Assembly (NCBI RefSeq): GCF_000278725.1
Contig: NZ_ALCA01000106.1
Location: 1-34,167 of the forward strand
Direction of reading: 5' to 3'
Length of the DNA: 34,167 bases
Source: Actinomyces sp. ICM47
GTDB taxonomy: Bacteria > Actinomycetota > Actinomycetes > Actinomycetales > Actinomycetaceae
Position numbers and translations under genes: made by a program. This document shows, one piece after another, positions 1 through 8,169 of the stretch. The stretch's first letter is position 1. Each line of letters begins with the position of its first letter. The notes under the pieces were generated by a model that did no database searches, was not told the origin of the DNA, and saw only the letters and a list, made by a program, of their open reading frames with translations.

Positions 1-27
1 GGGGCAGGGGGGACGCGGAAAACTATC

Positions 28-801
28 TCAGAGGTGTTCCTTCTCCCAGACCTCCTTGTAGAAGTCTGCGAGCTCGAGCTTGGAGGCGGCGGCCTCGTCG
101 AGGAGCACGGTGACGTCGGGGTGGTGCTGGAGGATGGACGCGGGCCATCGCTGAGTCACGCCACCCTCAATCATGGCCTTGACCGCATCTGCTTTACCCG
201 CACCCGTGGCGATGAAGATGTGGGCGCGCGAGTCCATGATCGTGCCCAGGCCCTGGGTGACGCAGTGCGTGGGGACCTGGTCGATGTCGCCATCGAAGAA
301 GCGTGCGTTGTCACGGCGGGTCTGCTCGGTCAGGACGCCCACGTGGGTGCGCGAGGCGAGGGTGCCGCCGGGTTCGTTGAAGCCGATGTGGCCGTCGCTT
401 CCGATGCCGAGGACCTGGATGTCGATGCCGCCGTCAGCCTTGATGGCCTCGTCGTAGGCGGCGGCACCTGCCTCGAGGTCATCGCACCAGCCGTCGGGGC
501 CGTGGGCCGCTCCCTCGGGCATGTCGACGAGGTCGACGAGGTTGCGGTGGATGAAGTTCGCGTAGCCCTCGTAGTGGTCGCGGGGAAGGCCCACGTACTC
601 GTCGAGGTTGTAGGAGCGAACCTGGGCAAAGGAGATCTGACCGGCCTGGTAGCGGCGCACGAGCTCCGCGTAGAGCTTCAGCGGCGAGGAACCGGTGGCC
701 AGGCCGAGCACAAAGTTCGGCTTAGCGCGGTAGACCTCGAGGATGCGGTCTGCTGCGAGGGATGCGATCTGATCTTCGTCGTTGAAAATTCCAATTCTCA
801 T
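28..801 (-). CDS. nagB: Glucosamine-6-phosphate deaminase NagB
   Basis: Converts glucosamine 6-phosphate to fructose 6-phosphate and ammonia, the step that feeds amino sugars into glycolysis; cytoplasmic. The 257-residue length is normal for the family. Visible motifs are the phosphate-binding GLATGSSP (residues 33-40), the NLDEYVGL segment with the likely catalytic base Asp67, and GSDGHIGFNEP (134-144), whose His138 and Glu143 match the catalytic pair of E. coli NagB. I chose the ATG at 801 because the protein then begins MRIGIFNDED as family members do; 15 further codons are open upstream but do not match the family. It is the last gene of the ROK/M81/CutC operon, 75 nt after CutC, so it probably handles the phosphorylated amino sugar produced by that operon. 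No terminator is visible because the window begins 27 nt further on. Confidence 0.95.
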   Translation of the reverse strand: MRIGIFNDEDQIASLAADRILEVYRAKPNFVLGLATGSSPLKLYAELVRRYQAGQISFAQVRSYNLDEYVGLPRDHYEGYANFIHRNLVDLVDMPEGAAHGPDGWCDDLEAGAAAYDEAIKADGGIDIQVLGIGSDGHIGFNEPGGTLASRTHVGVLTEQTRRDNARFFDGDIDQVPTHCVTQGLGTIMDSRAHIFIATGAGKADAVKAMIEGGVTQRWPASILQHHPDVTVLLDEAAASKLELADFYKEVWEKEHL

Positions 802-876
802 GTGTTTAACCTTACACTGCTGACGTCGATTTGTCAGACGAATCAAGGATGATTTTCCAAAAATGCGCGAGCCGAG

Positions 877-1557
877 TTATCCGTGCAGGGCGGCGACAAT
901 TCGCTCGACCTCGGCTTGATCGGTGCCGGAGGTCCCAGGCGCACGCATGTGGACCTCGCGAGCACCCGAGGCCGCCACGACCTCGGCAACGTTGTGGGCG
1001 CGCAAGCCGCCCGAGACGAGGATGATGATGTCCTCTCCCCCGCGCTCGACCAAGCGCGCCAGCACCTCGGGCTGAGCAGCCGCAGGGTGGCCGCCAGTCG
1101 TCAGCACGCGGTCGTAGCCCAGCTCCATGAGGACGTCGAGGCCCCGATCCTGATCGAGCACCTGGTCGAAGCCCCGGTGGAAGGTCAGGGGTGCGTCCTC
1201 GGCGATGTCGCGCAGTCGAGCAGCCGCGTCCACGTTAATGGACCCATCGTCCGCTAAAACACCGACCACGAAGCCCAGACGCACGGGAGACCCGCGACCA
1301 ATGGCGCGCAGCGTCACGATATCGGAGGCGATACGGTCGACCTCTTCGCGCGAATGAACGAAGTTGCCGGGTCGCGGGCGCACGAGCACCTGGACGCCGC
1401 CCGCAGGGGCGACCTCAAGGGCGCCAGCCACCTCGTCGAAAGCGGGGGTCAGGCCCCCGCACGACAGGTCAGTGCAGATCTCAATCCGATCCGCTCCCCC
1501 ATCGCGCGCACGGCGCACACCCACAGCATCTTCGACGCAAATCTCAACAACCGTCAC
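877..1557 (-). CDS. cutC: CutC family TIM-barrel protein
   Basis: A 226-residue member of the CutC family. The family was named for copper homeostasis in E. coli, but its biochemical role is unsettled. Typical features are the N-terminal VEICVED strand, GGADRIEIC, the LVRPRPGNF segment, the TFHRGFDQ motif near the middle, LTTGGHPAA, and ILVSGGLRAHN. The GTG at 1557 is preferred: it overlaps the kinase stop codon in a GTGA, has AAAGGTGG upstream, and gives the usual family N-terminus. A GTG at 1566 would place the ribosome site over the start. The gene sits between a sugar kinase and nagB, which suggests a role in amino-sugar or carbohydrate metabolism more than in metal handling; that is inference. 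No metal transporter or metalloregulator lies nearby. Confidence 0.88.
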   Translation of the reverse strand: MTVVEICVEDAVGVRRARDGGADRIEICTDLSCGGLTPAFDEVAGALEVAPAGGVQVLVRPRPGNFVHSREEVDRIASDIVTLRAIGRGSPVRLGFVVGVLADDGSINVDAAARLRDIAEDAPLTFHRGFDQVLDQDRGLDVLMELGYDRVLTTGGHPAAAQPEVLARLVERGGEDIIILVSGGLRAHNVAEVVAASGAREVHMRAPGTSGTDQAEVERIVAALHG

Positions 1558-2486
1558 GGCTGCCACCTTTCATAGCAGGTCGATCCGCCCACGCGGGCGG
1601 CCAGGATCGCGGCTCCCCAACGCCCGCCCGCTCCCCCGAGGGAGGCGCGGACAATCTCGGGTGCATCGCGGAACGTCAGCATCGAGGCACACTCCTCGCG
1701 CAGCGGTGCCAGCAGGTTCTCCCCCGCATGGGACAGGCCGCCGCCGATGATGATGCGCTCGACGTCGACGGCGAGCGTCATGTGGGTCAGCGAGAGGGCG
1801 AGAGCCCGCACGGCGGTCCCCCACACGTCGGTGGCCACCGGGTCGGTGCCAATTGCTTTCTCGATGGCCTTGGTGCCGATGTCCTCGCCGGTTACCTGGA
1901 AGTATCGGCGTGCGATGCCCTTCGCGGAGGCGTAGACCTCCAGACACCCGCGCGAGCCGCACCGGCAGGACTCTCCCCCGGGGAAGATAGGCGCATGCCC
2001 AACCTCTCCAGCGCTGAAGGTCGCACCGCTCCACAGGGCGTCGCCGAGCATGAGGGCAACGGAAATACCGGTGCCGATCGGCATCATGAGGAAGGAGGAA
2101 GCCCCGCGTCCCGCACCGAGGAGTCCCTCGGCCAGGCCCGCGGCTCGCCCGTCGTGCATGAGGGCCGCGGGAACGCCCGTCGCTTCCTCGACAGCGCGGG
2201 CGAGTTGAACGCCACGCAGCTCCAGGTTCGCCGCGTACACGACGGTTCCGTTGTCCTCATCGACGAGGCCGGGGCAAATCAGTCCGACACCCACCAGTCC
2301 CGGATGGGCATGAGCCAACCGGGAGCCGATGTCGCCCACCTGCTCGGCCACGGCCTCGCACCTTGTGGGTTCACTCCCTTGCGTGAGGATTGCGCCGGCC
2401 TCATCGACGATCATCCACTTGATGGAGGTGCCGCCGATATCGATACCCGCGAATACCGGCCTATCTGCCCCCTTGACGGCACTCAT
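1554..2486 (-). CDS. ROK family sugar kinase
   Basis: A 310-residue cytoplasmic ATP-dependent sugar kinase of the ROK family (glucokinase, N-acetylglucosamine kinase and N-acetylmannosamine kinase relatives). Near the N-terminus FAGIDIGGTSIKW is the ATP phosphate-binding loop. GEVGHAPIF followed by CRCGSRGCLEVYAS is the ROK signature with its zinc-binding cysteines, and IIIGGGLSHAG is the second phosphate loop. Unlike the regulator at 3937-5085 it has no N-terminal helix-turn-helix, so it is a kinase. The ATG at 2486 overlaps the M81 stop codon by 4 nt. With nagB in the same operon, the substrate is plausibly an N-acetylated amino sugar, but the sequence alone does not settle this. No separate N-acetylglucosamine-6-phosphate deacetylase is present in the window. 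Confidence 0.9.
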   Translation of the reverse strand: MSAVKGADRPVFAGIDIGGTSIKWMIVDEAGAILTQGSEPTRCEAVAEQVGDIGSRLAHAHPGLVGVGLICPGLVDEDNGTVVYAANLELRGVQLARAVEEATGVPAALMHDGRAAGLAEGLLGAGRGASSFLMMPIGTGISVALMLGDALWSGATFSAGEVGHAPIFPGGESCRCGSRGCLEVYASAKGIARRYFQVTGEDIGTKAIEKAIGTDPVATDVWGTAVRALALSLTHMTLAVDVERIIIGGGLSHAGENLLAPLREECASMLTFRDAPEIVRASLGGAGGRWGAAILAARVGGSTCYERWQP

Positions 2487-3940
2487 GGCACAACCACCTG
2501 AGCGTGCACATCGGGATCTGCCATATCCGGATCGAAGGGGAACATCGGTCGGTCGATCTTGTGGTGGCCGAGGCGGATGAGGTCCTGGTCGACGCCACCG
2601 GGGGTCAGCGCCATGAGCCAGCCCTTCTGGGTCTCGTACAGGTCGGGCTCGAGGTAACCGATCTTGACGACGACGACGTCCGCTTTCGTGATATCCACGC
2701 CGAGCAGCTCGAACTGGCAGTACATCGTGTACTGGTTGCGGTTCGTGGTGACGATGAAGCGCAGGCCGCCGGTGCGCAGCAGGGCGGTGTGGCCACCCAT
2801 CGGGTCGTCGGCGAGAGCCTCGACCGTGGCATGCACGCTCAGGGTCCCAGGCTCGCGGGTATCGATGTGTCCACCGACCTCAAGGTCTACCTCGGCACCC
2901 ACGCCGGCCTCCCACGCGACTGCGGCCGCGACGGGGTCGATAATCGAGGCATAGACAACGTCAAGCGTCGCCTCCTGAACGGGCTTCCACTTCAGCAGGG
3001 CCGCGAGCGCGACCGTCACGTCGTCGGCACCGCCGGCACCCGGGTTGTCGCCGGAGTCGGAGATAAAGAAGGGCTTGGGGCCCTCCTCGGCGGCGACCAG
3101 GCATTCTTCCATGGAGGCGACGGGGGCGACGAATTCGAAGCGGTCGTGCACGTCCCAGAAGTACTGGCCGATGCGCTCGGCCTGCTCCTTGACGATGTCG
3201 GCGTCGTCGCCCGTGACGACGACCGCGCCCTTGCAGCGGGGTTGGTCGGCCCACGCGAAGCCGATCCAGATGGCGGCGTCGAGGATGCCGTCCATTTCTT
3301 CGATGGGGTCGATCATCTTGTAGAGGGACTTGGCGGGTTCGATGCGGGTCGAGGTCTTTTCGCCGGGCAGCAGGACGGGCACGTGGACGAGGGCCTTGAC
3401 GGGCTTGGGTGCCCCGTTGAGGAGGCGCATGCCCAGGTTGTAGGCGGCACGACGGCGCGACTCGAGGGCGTCCTCGTGGGGCGCGAGACGGTAGCAGGTG
3501 AGGATGTCGCACCCGTTGAAGAGGTCCTGCGAGACGTTTCCATGCAGGTCCATCGAGGCGCTGACCATCGGATCGGGGCCGATAACGTCGCGGATCGCGT
3601 TGATGAGGTCGCCCTCGGCGTCGTCCATGCCTTGGACGCTCATGGCACCGTGGATGTCGAAGAAGAGGCCGTCGAGGGGACCGGCCGCAGCGAGGCCTTC
3701 CAGGATCTCAGCCTTCCAGGCGTCGTAGGCACCGCGTTCGACGACACCGCCGGGCAGAGCTCGTGCGTGCAGGACGGGGATCCACTCGATCTGGGTGGCC
3801 CAGTCCTCGTCGCGCCAGTAGAAGCGGTCCATCAGCTCCTCACCGCGCGTGACGATAAAGTCGTCGGCGGTCGAGACGTAGGGCGTGAACGTCGAGGATT
3901 CGATGTGGATACCGGCGACCGCAATGCGGGGCTTTGTCAT
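2483..3940 (-). CDS. M81 family metallopeptidase (MlrC-like)
   Basis: A 485-residue protein of the M81/MlrC family; the founding member cleaves linearized microcystin peptides. The N-terminal domain starts with VAGIHIESSTFTP (8-20). Candidate zinc ligands lie in GLFFDIHGAM (Asp95, His97) and MDLHGN (His133). FISDSGDNPGAGG in the middle begins the C-terminal MlrC domain. The length is normal and there is no signal peptide, so it is cytoplasmic. It is translationally coupled on both sides through 4-nt ATGA overlaps, with a ROK regulator upstream and a ROK kinase downstream. In this setting it may hydrolyse a peptide- or amide-linked sugar after import by the divergent oligopeptide-type transporter; this is inference. 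The true substrate of most M81 homologues is unknown. Confidence 0.88.
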   Translation of the reverse strand: MTKPRIAVAGIHIESSTFTPYVSTADDFIVTRGEELMDRFYWRDEDWATQIEWIPVLHARALPGGVVERGAYDAWKAEILEGLAAAGPLDGLFFDIHGAMSVQGMDDAEGDLINAIRDVIGPDPMVSASMDLHGNVSQDLFNGCDILTCYRLAPHEDALESRRRAAYNLGMRLLNGAPKPVKALVHVPVLLPGEKTSTRIEPAKSLYKMIDPIEEMDGILDAAIWIGFAWADQPRCKGAVVVTGDDADIVKEQAERIGQYFWDVHDRFEFVAPVASMEECLVAAEEGPKPFFISDSGDNPGAGGADDVTVALAALLKWKPVQEATLDVVYASIIDPVAAAVAWEAGVGAEVDLEVGGHIDTREPGTLSVHATVEALADDPMGGHTALLRTGGLRFIVTTNRNQYTMYCQFELLGVDITKADVVVVKIGYLEPDLYETQKGWLMALTPGGVDQDLIRLGHHKIDRPMFPFDPDMADPDVHAQVVVP

Positions 3941-5085
3941 GAGCGATTCTCCTTTGAGATCTTATGGGGGGTAAGGGACGACAGGCCCCAGAGCGCGGCA
4001 TCACGCCCGGAGCGGGACGACTCGATGACCAGGTCTTCCATGATGGAGGGCAGGCATGATTGGTGAAGCGCGGCGCGCACGCCCGCGCTGAAGGCGTCAA
4101 CGGCGGACAGGGCTCCGCCGACGATGACACCTTGAGGTGCCAGGAAGGACACGAGGTGGGCGACGCTGAGTCCCAGGAGTGTCCCCGCCTGGCGGATGGC
4201 GGTGGCGACTTCGGGCACGCCGCCGCGCGCTGCGGCCAGGAGCTGTGCGTTGTTCTCGTAGACGAGGCCGGAGGCAGCCAGGTCGGCTCGAATCGAGTCG
4301 GCCGAGGCGATGGTTTCCAGGCAGCCAACGTTGCCACACTTGCAGGGGCGGCCCGCGGCCGCCTCAATGGGGATATGCGAGATGTCCCCGGCCAGGCCGC
4401 CCTGCCCGACGAGGGGGGTGCCATCGACCAGGTAGGCACCGCCGATAGCGGAACCGGCCTTGATGTAGATGAGCGTATCGATGGGGGTCACGCCCTCCAG
4501 GCGACGCCGGTAGACGGATTCGCCGATGGCTCCCGCGCGCGCGTCGTTTTCGATGATCGCGGGCAGACCGCACTGCTGTGCCACGGCCTCGGCGACGTTA
4601 ATCCCATCCCACCCGGGCATGCGGGCGGGACGGATAACTCGCGTACGTTCGGCATCGACAGGACCGGGCACGGCCAGCGCGAGGCCGCCCACGCGCACGC
4701 CGGCTGCTTTCTCCTGGCGGCTGATTTCTTCCATGACAGCTGCAAGGACGGCCTCGGGCCCCTTTGCGATGTCGATGAGGAGGCTGGTGGCGCGCCCGAT
4801 ACCGCGGGTCGGGTTGGTCAGGGCGACGAGGCCGTGGTGGGCTCCCAGCTCGACGAGGGCGAGTGCACCGGCTCCCTCCGACGTGACGAGTCGGCGTGCC
4901 CTGCGTCCGCCCGTGGAGACAGACTCGTCCGCTTCGGCGATAACCCCGGCCTCGACGAGTCGCGATACAGCCGCTGACACGGTCGACGCAGCGAGTCCGG
5001 TTTGTTTGACAATCGCGGGCCGCGTGTCTGCCTGGCCAGAGCCGATCAGTGTCAATATAGCCTCATCGACATCATGAGTCGCCAT
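3937..5085 (-). CDS. ROK family transcriptional regulator (NagC/XylR type)
   Basis: A 382-residue repressor-type protein. An N-terminal winged helix-turn-helix (about residues 5-65, with AIVKQTGLAASTVSAAVSRL as the recognition part) is followed by a ROK sugar-sensing domain with the zinc motif CKCGNVGCLE. The ATG at 5085 has a strong GGGAGGT five nt upstream; an in-frame ATG at 5133 lacks this and would add 16 atypical residues. It is the first gene of the leftward operon and overlaps the M81 start by 4 nt. It likely binds an amino-sugar phosphate or related effector and controls both its own operon and the divergent ABC transporter. Palindromes in 5086-5334 are candidate operators. Confidence 0.9.
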   Translation of the reverse strand: MATHDVDEAILTLIGSGQADTRPAIVKQTGLAASTVSAAVSRLVEAGVIAEADESVSTGGRRARRLVTSEGAGALALVELGAHHGLVALTNPTRGIGRATSLLIDIAKGPEAVLAAVMEEISRQEKAAGVRVGGLALAVPGPVDAERTRVIRPARMPGWDGINVAEAVAQQCGLPAIIENDARAGAIGESVYRRRLEGVTPIDTLIYIKAGSAIGGAYLVDGTPLVGQGGLAGDISHIPIEAAAGRPCKCGNVGCLETIASADSIRADLAASGLVYENNAQLLAAARGGVPEVATAIRQAGTLLGLSVAHLVSFLAPQGVIVGGALSAVDAFSAGVRAALHQSCLPSIMEDLVIESSRSGRDAALWGLSSLTPHKISKENRS

Positions 5086-5154
5086 GACACCTCCCTTGAC
5101 AAGTTTTTCGGTAACCGCAATGTTACACGGCACTCAACACTGAGGACAGGACCT

Positions 5155-5193
5155 ATTATGCCTCAGTGACGAAAGTTTGCTACTTCTTTCGTC
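5155..5193 (-). promoter_or_regulatory. Candidate promoter and operator of the ROK operon
   Basis: An inverted repeat has 8-bp arms GACGAAAG (5168-5175) and CTTTCGTC (5186-5193) with a 10-nt spacer. Seven nt towards the leftward operon lies a -10-like CATAAT (read on the minus strand, 5155-5160). The repeat therefore covers the expected -35 region, a position suited to autorepression by the ROK regulator. No good -35 consensus is visible. The function is inferred from position only. Confidence 0.4.
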
Positions 5194-5265
5194 GAAAATC
5201 GCTGTTATTTTTTCGCAATATTCTCAAATTTATCGAAACCGGCAACATTGGCCGACAATCTGTCA

Positions 5266-5323
5266 TATGATGAAGCTCGTCTGACGGGGCCACGTTCCGT
5301 CAGAGTCCCCGATCAACGTTGAT
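5266..5323 (+). promoter_or_regulatory. Candidate promoter and operators of the oligopeptide ABC operon
   Basis: A consensus-like -10 TATGAT (5266-5271) is followed by an inverted repeat with 8-bp arms TCTGACGG (5280-5287) and CCGTCAGA (5297-5304), which would lie at the transcription start. A perfect 12-bp palindrome ATCAACGTTGAT (5312-5323) comes next, just before the ribosome site TTGGAG. The last has a CG centre like LacI-family operators. No clear -35 was found, so the exact promoter is tentative. Confidence 0.35.
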
Positions 5324-5334
5324 TTGGAGTAGTC

Positions 5335-7128
5335 ATGAACCTCAGATTGAAGCGGTGGATCACCGCAGGTGCGGCACTCGCCATGGTCTCCACTATGGGC
5401 TTGTCCGCCTGTAGCTCTAACCGTGCGCTCACCTCAGAGACCGGAAAGAACGAGGTCACGATGGCCTCGCGCATCCCCAACTGGATCTTCCCCGTCTCCG
5501 CCAAGGGCTACACGCAGGGCGAGAATGGACAGTTCATCCAAGCGATGTACCGCCCACTCTTCGCCTACAAGTCCACCTCCGAGACGCCCTACAAGATCAA
5601 CCTCCCCAAGTCCCTGGGCACGGTTCCCGAAGTCTCCGAGGACGGCAAGACCTACACCATTAAGCTCCGCGACGACGCCACGTGGTCCGACGGTACGGCC
5701 GTGTCCACCCGCGACGTCGAGTTCTGGTGGAACCTGGTGACCAACAACAAGGACCAGTGGGCCTCCTACAAGGAAGGCTTCTTCCCCGACGGAGCCTCGC
5801 TCGATATCAAGGACGAGCACACCTTCTCTATCACGACCACCGACACCTTCAACCCGTCCTGGTTCATCGACAACCAGATCAACAAGGTCGCACTGCTCCC
5901 CCAGCACGCCTGGGACAAGACCGGCGCAGACGAGGCTGTCTCCGACCTGGACCGCACCCCCGAGGGCGCCCAGAAGGTCTTCACCTACCTGCAGGGCGAG
6001 GCCAAGAACCTGTCCACCTACGCCACGAACCCCCTGTGGCAGACGGTGAACGGCCCCTGGAAGCTCTCCTCCTTCACCCCCGACCAGGGCCTCGAACTGG
6101 TCCCCAACGAGAACTACTGGGGCGAGGACAAGCCGAAGATCGACAAGCTGATCTACAAGTCCTTCACCGGTGACGACGCCGAGTTCAACTCCGTGCGCTC
6201 GGGTTCCATCGACTTCGGCTACATCCCTGCCGCGCAGTACAACCAGCGCAAAGCCGTTGAGAACAAGGGCTACAACGTCTTCCTGTGGCCCGGCAACAGC
6301 ATCACCTACCTGGCCCTGAACTTCGCACCCCAGGCTCCCTCCTCGAAGTACATCAACCAGAAGTACATCCGCCAGGCGATGCAGCAGCTCATCGACCAGC
6401 CGACGCTGTCGAACAAGATCTGGTCCGACACCGCCTCCCCGACGTGTGGCCCCGTCCCCATGGCAGCTGACAAGGTCGGTACCACCGAAGGCTGCGTCTA
6501 CAAGTTCGATCCGGACGCCGCAAAGAAGCTCCTGGAAGACCACGGCTGGAAGGTCGTGCCCGACGGTGCCACCGTCTGCGAGAACCCCGGCACCGGCGAG
6601 GGCCAGTGCGGGGAGGGCATCGCCGCCGGCGACACGCTGAGCTTCAAGCTCGTCTCCCAGTCAGGCTTCGTCTCCACGCACCAGATGTTCGAAGAGATCA
6701 TCTCCCAGTTCGGCAAGCTCGGCATCAAGATCGACATGAACGAGGTCCCCGACTCGGTCGGCGCCTCGCAGGCATGTGACGACGAGACACCCTGCACCTG
6801 GGACCTGTCCTTCTTCGGCTCCCAGACCTCGTGGGGCTTCCCGATCTACGCCTCCGGCGAGCGCCTCTTCGCCACTGGTGCCCCTGTCAACCTCGGCCAG
6901 TACTCCAACCCCGAGGCGGACAAGCTCATCGAAGAGTCGACTCGCTCGACCGCGCCCGACGCTCTCCAGGCATACAACGACTACCTCGCGGAGGACCTCC
7001 CCGTTCTGTGGATGCCCAACCCGTTCTACCAGATCACCGCTGTGAAGAAGACGCTCAACCTGGGCGAACTCGACGCGACGGGCGACACCTGGCCCGAGGA
7101 CTGGTCGTGGCAGACCGAGACTAAGTAA
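5335..7128 (+). CDS. Oligopeptide-type ABC transporter substrate-binding lipoprotein
   Basis: A 597-residue extracellular solute-binding protein of family 5 (peptide/nickel/opine class). The signal peptide MNLRLKRWITAGAALAM is followed by the lipobox LSAC, placing the lipidated cysteine at residue 26, so it is anchored outside the membrane. The body has family features such as YRPLFAY, the segment with AKTYTI-like strands and DGTAVSTRDVEFWW, and a C-terminal NPEADKLIEES region. A GGAG ribosome site lies about 7 nt before the ATG. It is the first gene of the rightward transporter operon and diverges from the ROK/M81/nagB operon, suggesting a shared substrate. The protein is somewhat longer than typical DppA. 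The substrate cannot be read from the sequence; peptides, amino-sugar peptides or glycan fragments are all possible. Confidence 0.92.
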   Translation: MNLRLKRWITAGAALAMVSTMGLSACSSNRALTSETGKNEVTMASRIPNWIFPVSAKGYTQGENGQFIQAMYRPLFAYKSTSETPYKINLPKSLGTVPEVSEDGKTYTIKLRDDATWSDGTAVSTRDVEFWWNLVTNNKDQWASYKEGFFPDGASLDIKDEHTFSITTTDTFNPSWFIDNQINKVALLPQHAWDKTGADEAVSDLDRTPEGAQKVFTYLQGEAKNLSTYATNPLWQTVNGPWKLSSFTPDQGLELVPNENYWGEDKPKIDKLIYKSFTGDDAEFNSVRSGSIDFGYIPAAQYNQRKAVENKGYNVFLWPGNSITYLALNFAPQAPSSKYINQKYIRQAMQQLIDQPTLSNKIWSDTASPTCGPVPMAADKVGTTEGCVYKFDPDAAKKLLEDHGWKVVPDGATVCENPGTGEGQCGEGIAAGDTLSFKLVSQSGFVSTHQMFEEIISQFGKLGIKIDMNEVPDSVGASQACDDETPCTWDLSFFGSQTSWGFPIYASGERLFATGAPVNLGQYSNPEADKLIEESTRSTAPDALQAYNDYLAEDLPVLWMPNPFYQITAVKKTLNLGELDATGDTWPEDWSWQTETK

Positions 7129-7149
7129 GCGCTCGACCCACCACCTCAC

Positions 7150-7191
7150 GGGGCAGGCGTCCGCACCCGCTCTCACGCGGGCGCCTGCCCC
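7150..7191 (+). other. Stable hairpin between binding-protein and permease genes
   Basis: Arms GGGGCAGGCGTCCGC (7150-7164) and GCGGGCGCCTGCCCC (7177-7191) pair over 15 bp with one U-G wobble around a 12-nt loop. No T-run follows. It lies 22 nt after the binding-protein stop codon and 19 nt before the permease start. It probably protects the upstream mRNA or partly terminates transcription, so the binding protein is made in excess; this is known for similar operons and inferred here. Confidence 0.7.
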
Positions 7192-7209
7192 CTTACTGTG
7201 GAGTTCGTA

Positions 7210-8169
7210 ATGTTCCAATTCATCCTGAAACGCCTCGGCCAGGCAGTCGTCGTCGTCTTCCTGGTCACTATCATCACCTTCGTCCTTCTCCAGTCCCAGC
7301 CGGGCGGTGCCGCCCGAGCCGCACTGGGCAAGGACGCGACGAAAGAACAGCTCGCGGCCTTCGATCACGAAAACGGATACGACCGGCCGATCCCTGAGCA
7401 GTACGTCACCTACCTCAACAAGATCGCGCATGGCGATTTCGGCTACTCCTACCAGCACAACCAGTCCGTCAACGACCTGCTGGCAGCCCGCCTCCCGCGT
7501 ACCATCTTCCTCTCTCTGCTCTCCACCATCCTCGCCCTCATCATCGCGATCCCCCTGGGGGTTTGGCAGGCGGTGAAGAGAAACAAAGCACCCGACTACA
7601 TCGTGACGATCGCCTGTCTGCTGGCCTACTCGACGCCGATCTTCTTCGCGGGCCTGCTCCTCATCGTCCTCTTCTCGCAGGTATGGCCGATCCTGCCCAA
7701 CGACGCCCCGCAGGGCCAAGACCTGGCCGTCATGTGGGAGCAGTGGGACCACCTGATTCTGCCCGTCTGCGCGCTCTCAGTTGGCACAATCGCCGCCTAC
7801 GCGCGCTACGTGCGTTCCTCGATGGTGGACAACCTCAACGAGCAGTACGTGCGTACCGCCCGCGCCAAGGGCCTGTCGGAGTTCCGCGTCGTCTTCGTCC
7901 ACACGCTGCGCAACGCCATGTTCCCCGTCATCACCATGATCGGCCTCTACATTCCCGCGATGTTCTGTGGCGCCCTCGTTATCGAGACGCTCTTTAACTT
8001 CAACGGCATGGGCTACCTGTACTACCAGGCGACCGGCCGACGTGACTACCCGATCCTCCTGGGCGTGGCCCTGATCGTCTCCTTCGCGACGGTCATCGGT
8101 GCTCTCCTCGCGGACTTCCTGTACGCCCTGGCCGATCCCCGCATTCGACTGGCAGGACGATCGAAATGA
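7210..8169 (+). CDS. ABC transporter permease, DppB/OppB type
   Basis: A 319-residue inner-membrane permease of the peptide/nickel type. It begins with MFQFILKRLGQ followed by a hydrophobic helix, a large external loop after it, and about six membrane segments in all. The cytoplasmic EAA loop that contacts the ATPase is visible as YVRTARAKGLSEFRVVFVHT, about two thirds along. I chose the ATG at 7210 because it follows GTGGAG with proper spacing and starts with the usual MxxFIxKRL pattern; a GTG at 7198 would overlap the ribosome site. Its stop overlaps the next permease by 4 nt, so the pair is translationally coupled. Confidence 0.93.
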   Translation: MFQFILKRLGQAVVVVFLVTIITFVLLQSQPGGAARAALGKDATKEQLAAFDHENGYDRPIPEQYVTYLNKIAHGDFGYSYQHNQSVNDLLAARLPRTIFLSLLSTILALIIAIPLGVWQAVKRNKAPDYIVTIACLLAYSTPIFFAGLLLIVLFSQVWPILPNDAPQGQDLAVMWEQWDHLILPVCALSVGTIAAYARYVRSSMVDNLNEQYVRTARAKGLSEFRVVFVHTLRNAMFPVITMIGLYIPAMFCGALVIETLFNFNGMGYLYYQATGRRDYPILLGVALIVSFATVIGALLADFLYALADPRIRLAGRSK

